Counted from the first letter of the stretch, positions 38,534 to 49,811 are shown. The stretch: 64,000 nt of DNA from an uncultured Paracoccaceae bacterium (GCA_947495295.1 CANLYJ010000003.1:1-64000), one strand, 5' to 3'. Translations and numbers: made by a program. The notes: a model not told the origin generated them from the letters alone.

Positions 38534-39772
38534 ATGATGAGGAATCGCATGCGCGCACGTCTTTCACTGGCCACAATTCTGGCTCTGATGCTCAGCTTTT
38601 TCGTCAATGGGGCGGTGATGGCCCAAGGGCAGTTTGCGCCCGTCATCACGGTCAATGACAGCGTGATCACGCAATATGAACTGGATCAGCGCAAGCGCCT
38701 GCTCACCCTGTTCCGCACCACCGGCGATATCGACAAACAGGCGCGTGACGGCTTGATCGAAGACCGGCTAAAGCAGCAGGAACTCGCCCGGTTCGACCTG
38801 ACCTTGTCCGAAGAGGCGCTTAACACCGCGCTAGAGGAATTCGCAGGTCGCGCCAATCTTGATCTGGCTCAGTTTACCCAAGTGCTGCAGCAAAACGGTG
38901 TCGCACCCGAAACGCTCCGTGATTTTGTCCAGGTTGGCGTCAGCTGGCGCGACTACATCCGGTCACGCTTCGGCCGGCAGGTGGTGATCACTGACGCCGA
39001 TATCGAACGGGCCATTGCGCAACAAGGCAACCGCGCCACGGGGGTTGAGGTGCTATTGTCCGAGATCATCATCCCTGCCCCGCCAAACCGGGCACGTCAG
39101 GCGCAGGCCACCGCCGACCGGATTGCGCGGATCACATCCTTTGGCGCATTTGAAAATGCCGCACGCGAATACTCCGCCCTGCCCACCCGCACCCAGGGCG
39201 GGCGCTTGCCATGGCTGCCGATCACAAACTACCCGCCGCAAATTCAGGGGCTTTTGCTTGATCTAAGCCCTGGTGAGGTGACCGATCCGCTCAACATCAC
39301 CAATGGTGTTGCCCTGTTCCAGATGCGCGGCGTGCGTGAAGTGGCGCGATCCGTCGCCCCCCCCGCCAGCATCGACTACGCCGCCTATTACATCCCAGGT
39401 GGGCGCAGTGAGGCCGGTTTGCAGACAGCCGCAAACGTCGCGGGATCAGTCGATACATGCGATGACCTTTACGGTGTCGCGCGCAACCAACCACCCGAAG
39501 CCTTGGACCGCAATGATCTGGCACCGTCCGAAATCCCAAGCGATGTGGCGCTCGAACTGGCCCGGCTCGATCCCGGCGAAGTGTCTACCAACCTGACGCG
39601 GAATAACGGACAAACGCTGGTCTTCCTGATGCTGTGCAGCCGCACCACCGTCGGACAAGGCGAAACCGACCCGGACGCTGTGCGCAACCAGATCCGTGGT
39701 CAGCGGCTGGCCGGAATGGCAGAGGCGCTTTTATCTGATCTGCGTGCCGGGGCGGTGATCACCAACCGATGA
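38534..39772 (+). CDS. surA: SurA-type periplasmic peptidyl-prolyl isomerase
   Basis: VITVNDSVITQYELDQRKRLL; LLDLSPGEVTDPLNITNGVALFQMRG; synteny. Confidence 0.88.
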   Translation: MMRNRMRARLSLATILALMLSFFVNGAVMAQGQFAPVITVNDSVITQYELDQRKRLLTLFRTTGDIDKQARDGLIEDRLKQQELARFDLTLSEEALNTALEEFAGRANLDLAQFTQVLQQNGVAPETLRDFVQVGVSWRDYIRSRFGRQVVITDADIERAIAQQGNRATGVEVLLSEIIIPAPPNRARQAQATADRIARITSFGAFENAAREYSALPTRTQGGRLPWLPITNYPPQIQGLLLDLSPGEVTDPLNITNGVALFQMRGVREVARSVAPPASIDYAAYYIPGGRSEAGLQTAANVAGSVDTCDDLYGVARNQPPEALDRNDLAPSEIPSDVALELARLDPGEVSTNLTRNNGQTLVFLMLCSRTTVGQGETDPDAVRNQIRGQRLAGMAEALLSDLRAGAVITNR

Positions 39773-40722
39773 AACCCGTCGCCATCAGCTGCGGCGAACC
39801 GGCTGGCATCGGGCCGGAGATTGCTGTCACGGCCTGGGCCGCGATCAAGGACACCATCCCCCTGCTCTGGATCGGTGATCCAGCCCATCTGCCCGATGGG
39901 ACGCCGACCCATGTCACCAACGGCGGCGATCTCAAGGCAGGCCATTTCAACGTGCTGGCACGGGACTTTGGCGGGCCAGCAGTCGCAGGACAGGCCAATC
40001 CAGCACATGCGCAAGGGGTGATTGATGCCATCGCCACCTGCGTTGAACTGGTCAAAGACGGCACCGCCAGTGCGCTCTGCACAGCGCCCATTCACAAGGC
40101 CGCGCTGATTGACGGGGCCGATTTTCCTTATCCGGGCCATACCGAATATCTGGCTGCACTGGCGGGAACCGATCAGGTCGTGATGATGTTGGCCTGTGAC
40201 GCCCTGCGCGTGGTGCCAACGACAATCCACATCCCGCTATCTGACGTTGCAGAAAAACTCACCGCAAGCTTGCTGACCGACACAATCCTGATCACCCATG
40301 CCGGGCTGCGGCGCGATTTCGGAATCAAGACACCACGCATCGCCGTGGCTGGCCTGAACCCACACGCGGGCGAAGACGGCAAGATGGGCAGCGAAGAGAT
40401 CGAGATGATCACGCCTGTACTGGATGCGCTGCGTGCCCAAGGGTTGGATATCGCCGGGCCACTTTCGGCGGATACGATGTTCCACGCCGGTGCGCGCGCA
40501 CGCTATGACGTCGCAATCTGCATGTATCACGACCAAGCGCTAATCCCGATCAAGACGCTGGATTTTTCGGGCGGCGTGAACGTGACGCTGGGCCTGCCCT
40601 TCATCCGCACCTCACCCGATCACGGCACCGCATTTGACATCGCGGGCCAAGGAAAGGCCGATGCGACATCCATGATCGCAGCAATCCGTATGGCGGCAGA
40701 TATGGCAAAGGCCCGGGGATGA
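39769..40722 (+). CDS. pdxA: 4-hydroxythreonine-4-phosphate dehydrogenase
   Basis: [47 protein letters not shown]. Confidence 0.95.
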   Translation: MKPVAISCGEPAGIGPEIAVTAWAAIKDTIPLLWIGDPAHLPDGTPTHVTNGGDLKAGHFNVLARDFGGPAVAGQANPAHAQGVIDAIATCVELVKDGTASALCTAPIHKAALIDGADFPYPGHTEYLAALAGTDQVVMMLACDALRVVPTTIHIPLSDVAEKLTASLLTDTILITHAGLRRDFGIKTPRIAVAGLNPHAGEDGKMGSEEIEMITPVLDALRAQGLDIAGPLSADTMFHAGARARYDVAICMYHDQALIPIKTLDFSGGVNVTLGLPFIRTSPDHGTAFDIAGQGKADATSMIAAIRMAADMAKARG

Positions 40723-41555
40723 GCGGGATCGACACCCTGCCCCCCTTGCGAGAGGTCATTGCCAAACATGATCTGGCGGCCAAGAAATCACTGGGCCAAA
40801 ACTTCCTGCTGGATCTGAACCTGACCGCAAAAATCGCACGGCTGGCCGGTGATCTGAGCGGGGCGGACATCCTCGAAATCGGGCCCGGCCCCGGCGGGCT
40901 CACACGCGGATTGCTGGCCGAAGGGGCGCGGCGGGTGCTGGCCATCGAAAAAGACCCGCGCTGCATGCCAGCCCTCGCCGATATCAGTGAAGTTTATCCA
41001 GGGCGGTTACAGACCATCAATGGCGACGCGCTAGAGGTCAACCCGCTGGACCATCTACAAACCCCGATCAAGGTCGCGGCCAACCTACCCTATAATGTGG
41101 GCACCGAATTGCTGGTACGCTGGTTGACGCCACCCGAATGGCCACCTTTCTGGGATAGCCTGACATTGATGTTCCAGCGCGAGGTGGCGCAGCGGATCGT
41201 CGCAACACCGGGCAGCAAGGCCTATGGGCGGCTGGCGCTGCTGGCGCAATGGCGCAGCGACCCGCAGATCGTGATGGAACTGCCGCCCGAGGCATTTAGC
41301 CCACCCCCCAAAGTGAACTCCGCCGTGGTTCACCTGACCGCCCTACCCGCACCCCGATATCCAGCCGATCCGGGCGTGCTAAATCAAGTGGTCGCCGCCG
41401 CTTTCAACCAGCGGCGCAAGATGCTGCGGTCTGCACTCAAATCCGTCAGCCCGGATATCGAAGATCACCTGATCGCCGCAGGTATCAAACCCACCGACCG
41501 GGCCGAACAAGTCGGGCTGGAGGCGTTCTGCGCCCTCGCCCGCAGCCTCGGATAA
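40719..41555 (+). CDS. rsmA: 16S rRNA dimethyladenosine transferase
   Basis: [41 protein letters not shown]. Confidence 0.95.
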   Translation: MSGIDTLPPLREVIAKHDLAAKKSLGQNFLLDLNLTAKIARLAGDLSGADILEIGPGPGGLTRGLLAEGARRVLAIEKDPRCMPALADISEVYPGRLQTINGDALEVNPLDHLQTPIKVAANLPYNVGTELLVRWLTPPEWPPFWDSLTLMFQREVAQRIVATPGSKAYGRLALLAQWRSDPQIVMELPPEAFSPPPKVNSAVVHLTALPAPRYPADPGVLNQVVAAAFNQRRKMLRSALKSVSPDIEDHLIAAGIKPTDRAEQVGLEAFCALARSLG

Positions 41556-41558
41556 CCC

Positions 41559-41624
41559 GTCCCGGACCTGATCCGGGACCTCGTGGTCACGGCAAAGGGT
41601 GAGGTCCCGGGTCAAGCCCGGGAC
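41559..41624. repeat. Pair of palindromic repeats, REP-like
   Basis: GTCCCGGA-CCTGA-TCCGGGAC (41559-41579) and GTCCCGGG-TCAAG-CCCGGGAC (41604-41624). Confidence 0.85.
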
Positions 41625-42177
41625 AGGTAAGCCAGTTCACCACCGCATCACGGCTGCACAGACGCATTACAGGAACAGATGATCCACGCAATGCCTGCTC
41701 AATAGCCGCGCCAAACCGATCGCCTGACAACAAGGCGCGCCGGGCAAATCGCCATTGGCGCAGCCCCGGACAGTCACGATTGCCCTGCGGCAACTCTGGC
41801 CGAACCCGCCCCGCATAGCGCAGACTGCGCCACAAAATACGCCAGACCCGCAAGCGGGCCGGAATATCAAGCCAGATGACCAGATCAGCCCGGTCCAAAA
41901 CGGCCTCGGTCAGGATTGACGGCCCACCTTCCAACACCCAGTCATCCGCCTTGATCCTTGCCGCGATGCCAGCCTGCACCTCCGCGCGCGGACGTTGCCG
42001 CCAACCGGTGGTCAGGGCCAATGCATCCTTGTGGATCAGCGCCGCCTCAATACGGTCGGCCAATCGGGTCGCAAGCCAGGTCTTGCCCGCCCCGTTCGCC
42101 CCAACCACAACAACCCTGCGGATCGCAGCACCCTCCAAAAACAAAGCCCCCCGAAAATCGGAGGGCTCATCCATCAC
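41587..42177 (-). CDS. P-loop AAA/kinase-like protein (FlaR-like)
   Basis: Walker A VVVGANGAGKTWLA; VIWLDIPARLRVWRILWRSL. Confidence 0.85.
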   Translation of the reverse strand: MMDEPSDFRGALFLEGAAIRRVVVVGANGAGKTWLATRLADRIEAALIHKDALALTTGWRQRPRAEVQAGIAARIKADDWVLEGGPSILTEAVLDRADLVIWLDIPARLRVWRILWRSLRYAGRVRPELPQGNRDCPGLRQWRFARRALLSGDRFGAAIEQALRGSSVPVMRLCSRDAVVNWLTCPGLDPGPHPLP

Positions 42178-42734
42178 TCTGCCGCCTCTGGCGCGCTACC
42201 CCCATCCGGGGCGGCACCGCCGCCGCCACTATCGGGGTCTTGCTGGCGTGGCTTACGCGGGGCGCGCGGTTTGCGCGGGCGTTTTGGCTTTTCCTCCGGG
42301 GTTTCAACAAGGCCACTATCCTGACCTTCGGGCATCACAACATCAGGCTGGTCAGTTCCCGGCTGAACCGGGGGCTGCTCATTCGCAGCAGCCTCTTGTG
42401 CCTTCATGCGTTCATTGCGCTCACGATCACGTTCGGCCTGACGCTGACGGTTCTGTTCTTCCTGCTCTTCACGCTTGGCCTCAACCTCGCGCTGCGCTTC
42501 AGCAAGCAATCTCGTATAATGCTCGGCATGCTGGGCAAAATTTTCGGCATCAACGCGATCACCGGACAAAACAGCATCGCGATGCAGTTGATTGTACTTC
42601 TCAATGATCTGCTGCGGCGTGCCGCGTACTTTGCCATCAGGTCCCTGGCTGTCAAACACCCGGTTGATGATATTCCCGCCCGAGGGACGGTTGTTGCGGT
42701 TCTTATTCCGCGACCGTGACTTCGATGATCTCAT
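42174..42734 (-). CDS. DUF4167-type RNA-associated basic protein
   Basis: MRSSKSRSRNKNRNNRPSGGNIINRVFDSQGPDGKVRGTPQQIIEKYNQLHRDA; downstream of prfA-prmC. Confidence 0.9.
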   Translation of the reverse strand: MRSSKSRSRNKNRNNRPSGGNIINRVFDSQGPDGKVRGTPQQIIEKYNQLHRDAVLSGDRVDAENFAQHAEHYTRLLAEAQREVEAKREEQEEQNRQRQAERDRERNERMKAQEAAANEQPPVQPGTDQPDVVMPEGQDSGLVETPEEKPKRPRKPRAPRKPRQQDPDSGGGGAAPDGGSAPEAAE

Positions 42735-42936
42735 TGATGTGCTTTCAAGCCTTTGGCTGTCATTACGCTGGCCGCGCGTCGCGGCATGTCCGCGTCTTAT
42801 ATCTGTGGCCTTGCGATGTTTGGCGACTGATCTGCAGGAGGTCCAATTCCGGACTCTGTCCCGCTGATATCTTTGAATAAACATGCAGACGGGGACAAGA
42901 CAAGTACAAATTCGTGAAAATGCAGGTTTTCGGCAC

Positions 42937-43803
42937 TTATCGGCGTGTTGAGGTCGCAAATCCAACCATTTGGCCCTGCACAACGCGATCACGGCCATCC
43001 AGATCGGGCACTACCGACACGTTGCGCAAATCCACATCGCGCATCAAACGTGACACAGCGGCACCCTGCGTCGGACCGATTTCCACCATCAACGTGCCGC
43101 CGGGGATCAATGCCGGGACAGCATGGGCAATAATCGCGCGATATGCAGACAGACCATCAGCTTCATCCGTCAAGGCCATGCGCGGCTCCCATTTTTGCAC
43201 CTCCGGGGATAGATCATCCATTTCCGAGGCCGCGATGTAGGGCGGGTTTGACACGATCAGGTCAAAGGGCTGCGGAATGGCATTCATCCAATCGCTCTGG
43301 ACAAAACTGACCCGGTCACTGACGCCATGGCGTTCAGCATTGCGCGCCGCGACGTCCAGCGCGGGCGCAGACAGATCACCGCCCACCCCAACGGCTTGCG
43401 GCATCTCGGCCAACAAAGTGACTACAATACAGCCCGACCCGGTGCCCAAATCCAGTACGCGACTGAAATTCGTGCGCAAAGCCGTCTCGATCAATGTTTC
43501 TGTCTCCGGGCGCGGGTCCAGCACATCGGGCGAGACCTCAAAAACCCGGCCGTAAAACTCCCTTGTGCCAATCAGATGCGATACCGGCTCGCGGTCCGCC
43601 CTGCGCACGATCAACGCATCAAAGCGGCCCTGTACATCCGATGGCACAGGTTCTGGCAAGGTCAGGCTCAGCCGCCATGCCTCGACGCCCGAGGCATAGG
43701 CAAACAGTTTGCGGGCATCACGCGCGGCGTCCGGTACGCCTGCCTCGGTCAGTATTCTGGTCGCTGCAAGCAGCGCCTGGCTGCCTGTCAGCGGATCACT
43801 CAT
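42937..43803 (-). CDS. prmC: Peptide chain release factor N5-glutamine methyltransferase
   Basis: [30 protein letters not shown]. Confidence 0.95.
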   Translation of the reverse strand: MSDPLTGSQALLAATRILTEAGVPDAARDARKLFAYASGVEAWRLSLTLPEPVPSDVQGRFDALIVRRADREPVSHLIGTREFYGRVFEVSPDVLDPRPETETLIETALRTNFSRVLDLGTGSGCIVVTLLAEMPQAVGVGGDLSAPALDVAARNAERHGVSDRVSFVQSDWMNAIPQPFDLIVSNPPYIAASEMDDLSPEVQKWEPRMALTDEADGLSAYRAIIAHAVPALIPGGTLMVEIGPTQGAAVSRLMRDVDLRNVSVVPDLDGRDRVVQGQMVGFATSTRR

Positions 43804-44855
43804 GCGCCCATCTCGGCCAGTGACGTCGCCTGCGCATCCGCCTGCAGGGCAGTGATGATCTCTTCCAGATCGCCCTGCATCACCTGCGCCAGACTATACA
43901 GGGTCAGGTTGATGCGGTGATCCGTCATCCGGCCTTGCGGGAAATTATAGGTGCGGATGCGCTCGGACCGATCCCCGGATCCAACTTGTGATTTGCGGTC
44001 CGCCGACCGTTCGCTGTCGACCCGCTGACGTTCCAGATCAAACAACCGGGTCTTAAGGACCTGCATCGCTATGTCACGATTGCGGTGTTGGGATTTTTCG
44101 GAACTGACAACAATGATGCCCGTGGGTTCATGTAGGATACGCACCGCGCTATCGGTTGTGTTGACATGCTGACCACCTGATCCCGACGCACGCATGGTAT
44201 CAATCCGCAGATCGCCGGGGTTGATCTCAATATCCACATCCTCGGCCTCGGGCAGCACGGCAACGGTCGCAGCAGACGTATGAATACGGCCCCCGCTTTC
44301 GGTCTCGGGGACACGCTGCACCCGATGCACACCGCTTTCGTACTTCATCTTGGCAAAAACACCATCACCGGCAATCCGGGCAACAACTTCCTTGATGCCA
44401 CCCAGCTCGGTATGGCTTTCCTCCAGGATTTCAAACTTCCAGCCCTGCCCCTCGGCATAGCGCTGATACATGCGCAGCAGATCGGCGGCGAATAGTGACG
44501 CCTCATCGCCGCCCGTACCGGGACGGATTTCCAACAAGGCAGGCCTGCCATCGGCGGCATCCTTGGGCAGCAAGGCAAGCTGCACCTCGTCCTCTGACGC
44601 AGCCAATGCCGCCTTCAGTTCCGGCAGCTCGGCCTCGGCCAGTTCTTTCATTTCGGGGTCGGCCAGCATCGCCTCGGCATCGGCAATCTGCGACACCAGA
44701 TCCTTATAGGCTGTGACAGTTTCAACCACTGGGCGCAGCTCGGCATATTCACGGCCCAGTTGCGCGATTTCACTGCCTGCGGCCCCATCAGCCATCTTTG
44801 CTTCCAGAAACTGGAAGCGGTCGATGATTTGTTCAATTCTTTCGGACGCGATCAT
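43800..44855 (-). CDS. prfA: Peptide chain release factor 1
   Basis: [41 protein letters not shown]. Confidence 0.97.
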   Translation of the reverse strand: MIASERIEQIIDRFQFLEAKMADGAAGSEIAQLGREYAELRPVVETVTAYKDLVSQIADAEAMLADPEMKELAEAELPELKAALAASEDEVQLALLPKDAADGRPALLEIRPGTGGDEASLFAADLLRMYQRYAEGQGWKFEILEESHTELGGIKEVVARIAGDGVFAKMKYESGVHRVQRVPETESGGRIHTSAATVAVLPEAEDVDIEINPGDLRIDTMRASGSGGQHVNTTDSAVRILHEPTGIIVVSSEKSQHRNRDIAMQVLKTRLFDLERQRVDSERSADRKSQVGSGDRSERIRTYNFPQGRMTDHRINLTLYSLAQVMQGDLEEIITALQADAQATSLAEMGA

Positions 44856-44873
44856 AAGCCCCCGCTTGGCCGA

Positions 44874-45305
44874 TCAAAGCGGCACGGTCAAGGGGCCAAG
44901 CGTTTCCAACCAATCGGCAACGCGGCCCCGATTGACCCCCAAATCCGACTTGCCAAAGCGCAAGCGGCCATGGATCACCAGCAAATCCCCTTTGACCGCG
45001 ACGGTTGTGTGATCAGGAAACCCCATAACCAGCGACCGGGTTTGAAAGGTCATCATCCCTTCGGCCACGCTGCCTTTTAGCAGCGTCGTGCGAGGTGTGG
45101 CCAGCGCGCGTTGTTCAATCGCCGAAAGGACCTCTGCCGCAGGGGCAGTCACACGGCGTACCGCCAGAAAACCACCCGGTTCGGACACATCCCCCGGTTC
45201 AGTCACATCAGGCAAAGCGTGCCATCGCACCTTGCTTGTCGGGGCAAGGCGGACATAGGCCATCAGCGCAAGGATCAATAGAAAAAGCAAAGCCAGAAAG
45301 CGCAT
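44874..45305 (-). CDS. DUF1499-type protein
   Basis: ARTTLLKGSVAEGMMTFQTRSLVMGFPDHTTVAV...RLRFGKSDLGVNRGRVADWL-like pattern. Confidence 0.75.
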   Translation of the reverse strand: MRFLALLFLLILALMAYVRLAPTSKVRWHALPDVTEPGDVSEPGGFLAVRRVTAPAAEVLSAIEQRALATPRTTLLKGSVAEGMMTFQTRSLVMGFPDHTTVAVKGDLLVIHGRLRFGKSDLGVNRGRVADWLETLGPLTVPL

Positions 45306-45468
45306 GGATCAACAAGCCCTCGGTCAGGTGGGTTCAACTTAAGGGAGGTTTACGCATTCTGAGCTGGAGCTGCCAGCCCTATCCGACCCACATAGCACCA
45401 GCAACAAAAACAGACTGGGCATTGGCGGATGCGCAAGTTATCCAAGGGAAAACAAAAAAGGTCATATC

Positions 45469-45756
45469 ATGCAGCGCCCTACCCTTTACACCCTGATCGC
45501 CCTGACACTGGTCGCTGGTTGCGCCACGCTTGGCGGGGACCGGGTCACCGTCACCGGCACAGGGCCGGACGAATTGCTAAAGCTGCGGTCCGGACCTGGG
45601 CTTGGGTTCAACATCATTATGGGGCTGCCCGATGGGACAGTTCTCAACCGGCGGACATGTGTGACCGAAGTCGGTCAACTCTGGTGCGATGTGTCATTGG
45701 CCGACAATCCCGGCGTCACAGGCTACGTGTCGGCGGATTACCTGACAGAGCGGTAG
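45469..45756 (+). CDS. SH3-domain lipoprotein
   Basis: LVAGCATLGG lipobox; ELLKLRSGPGLGFNIIMGLPDGT...GYVSADYL. Confidence 0.85.
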   Translation: MQRPTLYTLIALTLVAGCATLGGDRVTVTGTGPDELLKLRSGPGLGFNIIMGLPDGTVLNRRTCVTEVGQLWCDVSLADNPGVTGYVSADYLTER

Positions 45757-45794
45757 TGCCGGTGGTCAAGTGACGCAACCAGCGCCGACGGACC

Positions 45795-46613
45795 TCACCC
45801 TTCCGTTGGCAACACAGCCCGCTGATAAAGATGCCATGTCGTGTGACCCAGAATCGGCAGCGTAAAGATCAGGCCCAGAAACGCTGGCGCAAGCGACAAC
45901 AGCATAGTGACCGTGATAATCGCCGCCCAACCCAGCATGACCGCCGGATTCTCCTGAACCACGCGCAGGGACGTCAACATGGCCGTGATGAAATCGATAT
46001 CCCGGTCAAGCAACATGGGCATGGCGACAACAGTCACAGAGAAAAGGACAGCCGACAAAAACGCCCCAACGCAGGTACCAATCACAAGAAAGGTCCAGCC
46101 CTCTGCTGTGAAGAACACAGTGTTCACAAACCCTTCGAGATCCGAAAAAGACGCATTCTGCAGCACGACCACCAGCACCGTCCGAAACTGGTAGAACCAC
46201 ACCCACAAAATGAACAGAGTAACAAAGGCCATCCAGCCCATCTCGCGCTTGCGCTGATGGGCCATGACGGTCAGGATGTCCGACCAGCCGAAGCTCTCCG
46301 CATTCTGCAAACGCCGCGACATCTCATAAAGTCCGGCGGCCGCAAATGGCGCGACCAGCGGAAATGCGATAGCTGCGGGAATAACCATCCAAATCTCGCC
46401 GATCCCGAACAGGCACCAGACAAACAGGATGCCGAACAGCGCATAAAACAGGCCGAAAAAACCGCTCATGATCGGGCGCGCTAGAAAATCGGAAAACCCG
46501 GCTTTTAACGAGGCGGTGATGTCATAGGCAGTCACCTTGTTGACCACGGGCCTGCCAGGCTGCTTGCGCGTCAGTTTGCTATGTTGCGTGGAATTTACGG
46601 TCTTGGATGCCAT
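45795..46613 (-). CDS. DUF2189-type membrane protein
   Basis: DITASLKAGFSDFLARPIMSGFFGLFYALFGI; multiple TM segments. Confidence 0.85.
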   Translation of the reverse strand: MASKTVNSTQHSKLTRKQPGRPVVNKVTAYDITASLKAGFSDFLARPIMSGFFGLFYALFGILFVWCLFGIGEIWMVIPAAIAFPLVAPFAAAGLYEMSRRLQNAESFGWSDILTVMAHQRKREMGWMAFVTLFILWVWFYQFRTVLVVVLQNASFSDLEGFVNTVFFTAEGWTFLVIGTCVGAFLSAVLFSVTVVAMPMLLDRDIDFITAMLTSLRVVQENPAVMLGWAAIITVTMLLSLAPAFLGLIFTLPILGHTTWHLYQRAVLPTEG

Positions 46614-46678
46614 GACACATACCCCCGCCTACAGTCTGCATCAGCTGCGATACTGGGACAAGGGCGCGCTTTGCCTAC

Positions 46679-47620
46679 CTACCGATATGGCACATCCGGC
46701 AGGATCGACAGCATCTCGAACATCAGATTTGCGCCCGTCAGGGCCGTGTTCCCCGATGGATCATAAGGCGGCGACACCTCAACCAGATCGCAGCCAACAA
46801 TATTCAACCCCCGCAACCCCCGGATCAATTCCATTGCCTGCGGCGTGGTCAGGCCACCGATTTCGGGCGTGCCCGTACCGGGGGCATAGGCCGGATCAAG
46901 GCTGTCGATATCATAAGTGATATAGCAAGGCTGATCACCGATTTTCGCTTTTATATCAGCGGCCAAAGGGGTCAGCGACTTATGCCAAAGCTCCGGCGCG
47001 AGGTATTGATTGAACCCCCAACCGGCAGCCTCGGTAAAATCATCCGCCGTATAGCCTGTACCCCGCAAACCGATCTGGAACACCTTGTTCGCAGTAATGA
47101 TGCCTTCCTCATATGCCCGGCGAAACACAGTGCCATGTGTCTCACGCTCGCCAAACATCTCGTCATTCACATCCGCATGGGCATCGATATGGACCAGTGC
47201 CAAGGGCCCATGTTTCGCCGCCACCGCACGCAGCACCGGCAAGGTCAGCGTATGATCCCCGCCCAGCGTCATCGGGATGAAATCATGCTTCAAATGTGCG
47301 GCATAAGTATCTGTAATAATACGGATACTGTCGCTCAATGAAAACGTATTGATCGGGACATCACCCAGATCAGCACATTGCAACGCATCAAACGGGGCAG
47401 CACCGGTTTGGATATTGTAAGGGCGGATCATCGCCGATTGTTCGCGCAGCTGTTTCGGCCCCATCCGGGTGCCCGACCGCCAGGAGGTTCCGATATCCAT
47501 CGGAATACCGATAAAGCCAACATCAAGGCCTTCCGCCGACGCAACCTCCGGCAAACGCATGAAACTTTGCGGGCCGGAAAACCGGGCCAGATCATTCCCG
47601 CTGATTGGCATATTCGGCAT
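46679..47620 (-). CDS. Agmatinase-family ureohydrolase 1
   Basis: GGDHTLTLP, HIDAHADVND, DIDSLDPAYAPGTGTPEIGGL. Confidence 0.93.
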   Translation of the reverse strand: MPNMPISGNDLARFSGPQSFMRLPEVASAEGLDVGFIGIPMDIGTSWRSGTRMGPKQLREQSAMIRPYNIQTGAAPFDALQCADLGDVPINTFSLSDSIRIITDTYAAHLKHDFIPMTLGGDHTLTLPVLRAVAAKHGPLALVHIDAHADVNDEMFGERETHGTVFRRAYEEGIITANKVFQIGLRGTGYTADDFTEAAGWGFNQYLAPELWHKSLTPLAADIKAKIGDQPCYITYDIDSLDPAYAPGTGTPEIGGLTTPQAMELIRGLRGLNIVGCDLVEVSPPYDPSGNTALTGANLMFEMLSILPDVPYR

Positions 47621-48588
47621 CACGTCTTCCTCTTGTTCCACAGCGCAAGGCAGCAAAGCTCCATCGCCACATGTGCGCCGGCAATCGCCGTGGCTCCGGT
47701 TGTATCATAAGGCGGCGACACCTCGACCACATCACCGCCCACCATATTGATTCCGGCCAGATCACGCAGCATCGCCGCCGCTTGCCACGACGCCAGCCCA
47801 CCCCAAACAGGCGTGCCGGTTCCGGGGGCAAAGGCCGGGTCCAGCGCATCAATGTCAAAGGTCACATAGGTCGGATGATCGCCCACCCGGTCCTTAATCT
47901 GCGCGGCCACCCAAACGGACCCCTTTTCATGGCAGGTCCGGGCATCGATATAGGGCATGCCCAGATAATCCTCGCATTCGGTACGAATACCGATCTGAAC
48001 CGACCGTGTCACATCAACAATGCCCAGCTTCACCGCCTTATACATCATCGTGCCATGATCGATCCGGGCCATGTCCTGATCTGGCCACAGGTCCGAATGG
48101 GCATCAAACTGCACCACCGACAAGGGGCCATATTTCTCGGCATAAGCACGCAGGATCGGCAAGGTGATGAAATGATCACCGCCAAGGGTGATCGTCCCGC
48201 AACCCTGCGCCAACATCCCGGCAATATGCGCCTGCAACAGCCCCGGCACGCCCGGCACATCAGCGTAATCAAACGGCATATCGCCATAATCGGCGATAGC
48301 AAATTCACCCAGCGGATCAAACCCATCCCAGCCATATGGCGGATCAAAGGTCTGCAATGTCGATGCCTCGCGGATGGCACGCGGACCAAACCGGGTGCCC
48401 GGCCTATGGGTCACCGCCTGATCAAACGGCACGCCAGTTACCGCCAAATCAAAGCCGGTCAAGTCCTTGGTATAGGTGCGGCGCATGAATGATGTCGCCC
48501 CGCCAAAGGCGTTTTCATATGACAAGCCGCGCCGATCCTGCCGGGTAAACGCGGTATCAACAACTTCGCGCGCTTTATCCAATGTCAT
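47620..48588 (-). CDS. Agmatinase-family ureohydrolase 2
   Basis: GGDHFITLP, QFDAHSDLWPD, DIDALDPAFAPGTGTPVWGGL. Confidence 0.93.
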   Translation of the reverse strand: MTLDKAREVVDTAFTRQDRRGLSYENAFGGATSFMRRTYTKDLTGFDLAVTGVPFDQAVTHRPGTRFGPRAIREASTLQTFDPPYGWDGFDPLGEFAIADYGDMPFDYADVPGVPGLLQAHIAGMLAQGCGTITLGGDHFITLPILRAYAEKYGPLSVVQFDAHSDLWPDQDMARIDHGTMMYKAVKLGIVDVTRSVQIGIRTECEDYLGMPYIDARTCHEKGSVWVAAQIKDRVGDHPTYVTFDIDALDPAFAPGTGTPVWGGLASWQAAAMLRDLAGINMVGGDVVEVSPPYDTTGATAIAGAHVAMELCCLALWNKRKT

Positions 48589-48623
48589 AATCGACCCTCA
48601 TCATTTTGCCCAAAATACTCCCG

Positions 48624-48645
48624 CCGGAGGCATCTAAATCTCCGG
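48624..48645. repeat. Small hairpin CCGGAG-N10-CTCCGG between M20 and ureohydrolase genes
   Basis: Read directly; preceded by CCCAAAATACTCCCG. Confidence 0.5.
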
Positions 48646-48653
48646 AAATCTGA

Positions 48654-49811
48654 TCACGCCACTGGTAAAGCCCGTTCGACCAAACGCGCAAAGAACGACG
48701 CGCCCGCAGGGGCCGCCTCGTCATCAAAATCAAATCCGGGATGATGCAGGCCCGCCGTATTGCCATTGCCCACAAAAAGATAAGACCCGGGGCGCTTTTC
48801 CAGCATATAGGCGAAATCCTCTGCACCCATCTCACGCCCCGCATCATCGGTGACGTCAGCTGAAATCTCGCGGGCCACGTCGGCGGCAAAGGCGGTGCGA
48901 TCAGCATCATTCACCGTTGCGGGATACCCCACCTCGTAACGCAATTCTGCCTCCACACCATATGCGGCGGAATGCCCCTCCACGATCTGCTCCAACCGGG
49001 CCATGACCATGCCCTGCACTTCGCGCTTGAAGGTGCGGACCGTGCCATTCACATAGGCCGTGTCAGGCACAATATTGTCGGCCGTGCCGGTATGGATCTG
49101 GGTCACAGAGACCACCAGATCATCCTGCGCATAATGGTTGCGGCTGACGATGGTCTGGATCGCATTTACCATCCCCACGGCAGCCACAATCGGGTCCGCG
49201 GTTTCATGCGGCATGGCACCGTGGCCACCGCGCCCGGTGATATCAATATGAAACGTATCGACCGCCGCCATGATTGGGCCGGGCGTGGTGTAAAACGACC
49301 CGACAGGCACACCGGGCGCATTATGCAGCGCATACACCTCGGCAATCTCGAAACGGTCCAGCACGCCCTCCTTGACCATCACCTCAGCCCCGCCACCGCC
49401 CTCTTCGGCGGGTTGAAAAATCAATGCGACGCGGCCCGCAAAATTCCGGGTCTCGGCCAAGTATTTGGCCGCACCCAACAGCATCGTCGTGTGGCCGTCA
49501 TGGCCACAGGCATGCATGCGGCCCGGAATGGTCGAGGCATGTTCAACACCCGTCTGCTCCATAATCGGCAACGCATCCATATCCGCACGCAAACCAATCG
49601 TGGGGCCTGCACCCCTGCCCTCGATGATGGCAATGACACCTGTGGTCGCGATCCCCTCGTGAATCTCATCGACGCCAAAGGCGCGCAACTGTTCGACCAC
49701 AAATGCCGCCGTTTGATGGCATTCAAACTGCAACTCAGGATGCGCATGCAAATGGCGACGCCAGGCGGTCATCTCCTCGGCAAAATCGGCAATACGGTTG
49801 ATGACAGGCAT
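48654..49811 (-). CDS. M20 amidohydrolase (hippurate hydrolase-like)
   Basis: ADMDALPIMEQTG, HACGHDGHTTMLLGAAKYL, FQPAEEGGGGAEVM. Confidence 0.94.
   Translation of the reverse strand: MPVINRIADFAEEMTAWRRHLHAHPELQFECHQTAAFVVEQLRAFGVDEIHEGIATTGVIAIIEGRGAGPTIGLRADMDALPIMEQTGVEHASTIPGRMHACGHDGHTTMLLGAAKYLAETRNFAGRVALIFQPAEEGGGGAEVMVKEGVLDRFEIAEVYALHNAPGVPVGSFYTTPGPIMAAVDTFHIDITGRGGHGAMPHETADPIVAAVGMVNAIQTIVSRNHYAQDDLVVSVTQIHTGTADNIVPDTAYVNGTVRTFKREVQGMVMARLEQIVEGHSAAYGVEAELRYEVGYPATVNDADRTAFAADVAREISADVTDDAGREMGAEDFAYMLEKRPGSYLFVGNGNTAGLHHPGFDFDDEAAPAGASFFARLVERALPVA

Noticed and set aside
47605-48492. 295-aa plus ORF opposite ureohydrolase 2
   Set aside because: Antisense to a protein with intact metal motifs; composition is His/Arg/Gly-rich shadow.
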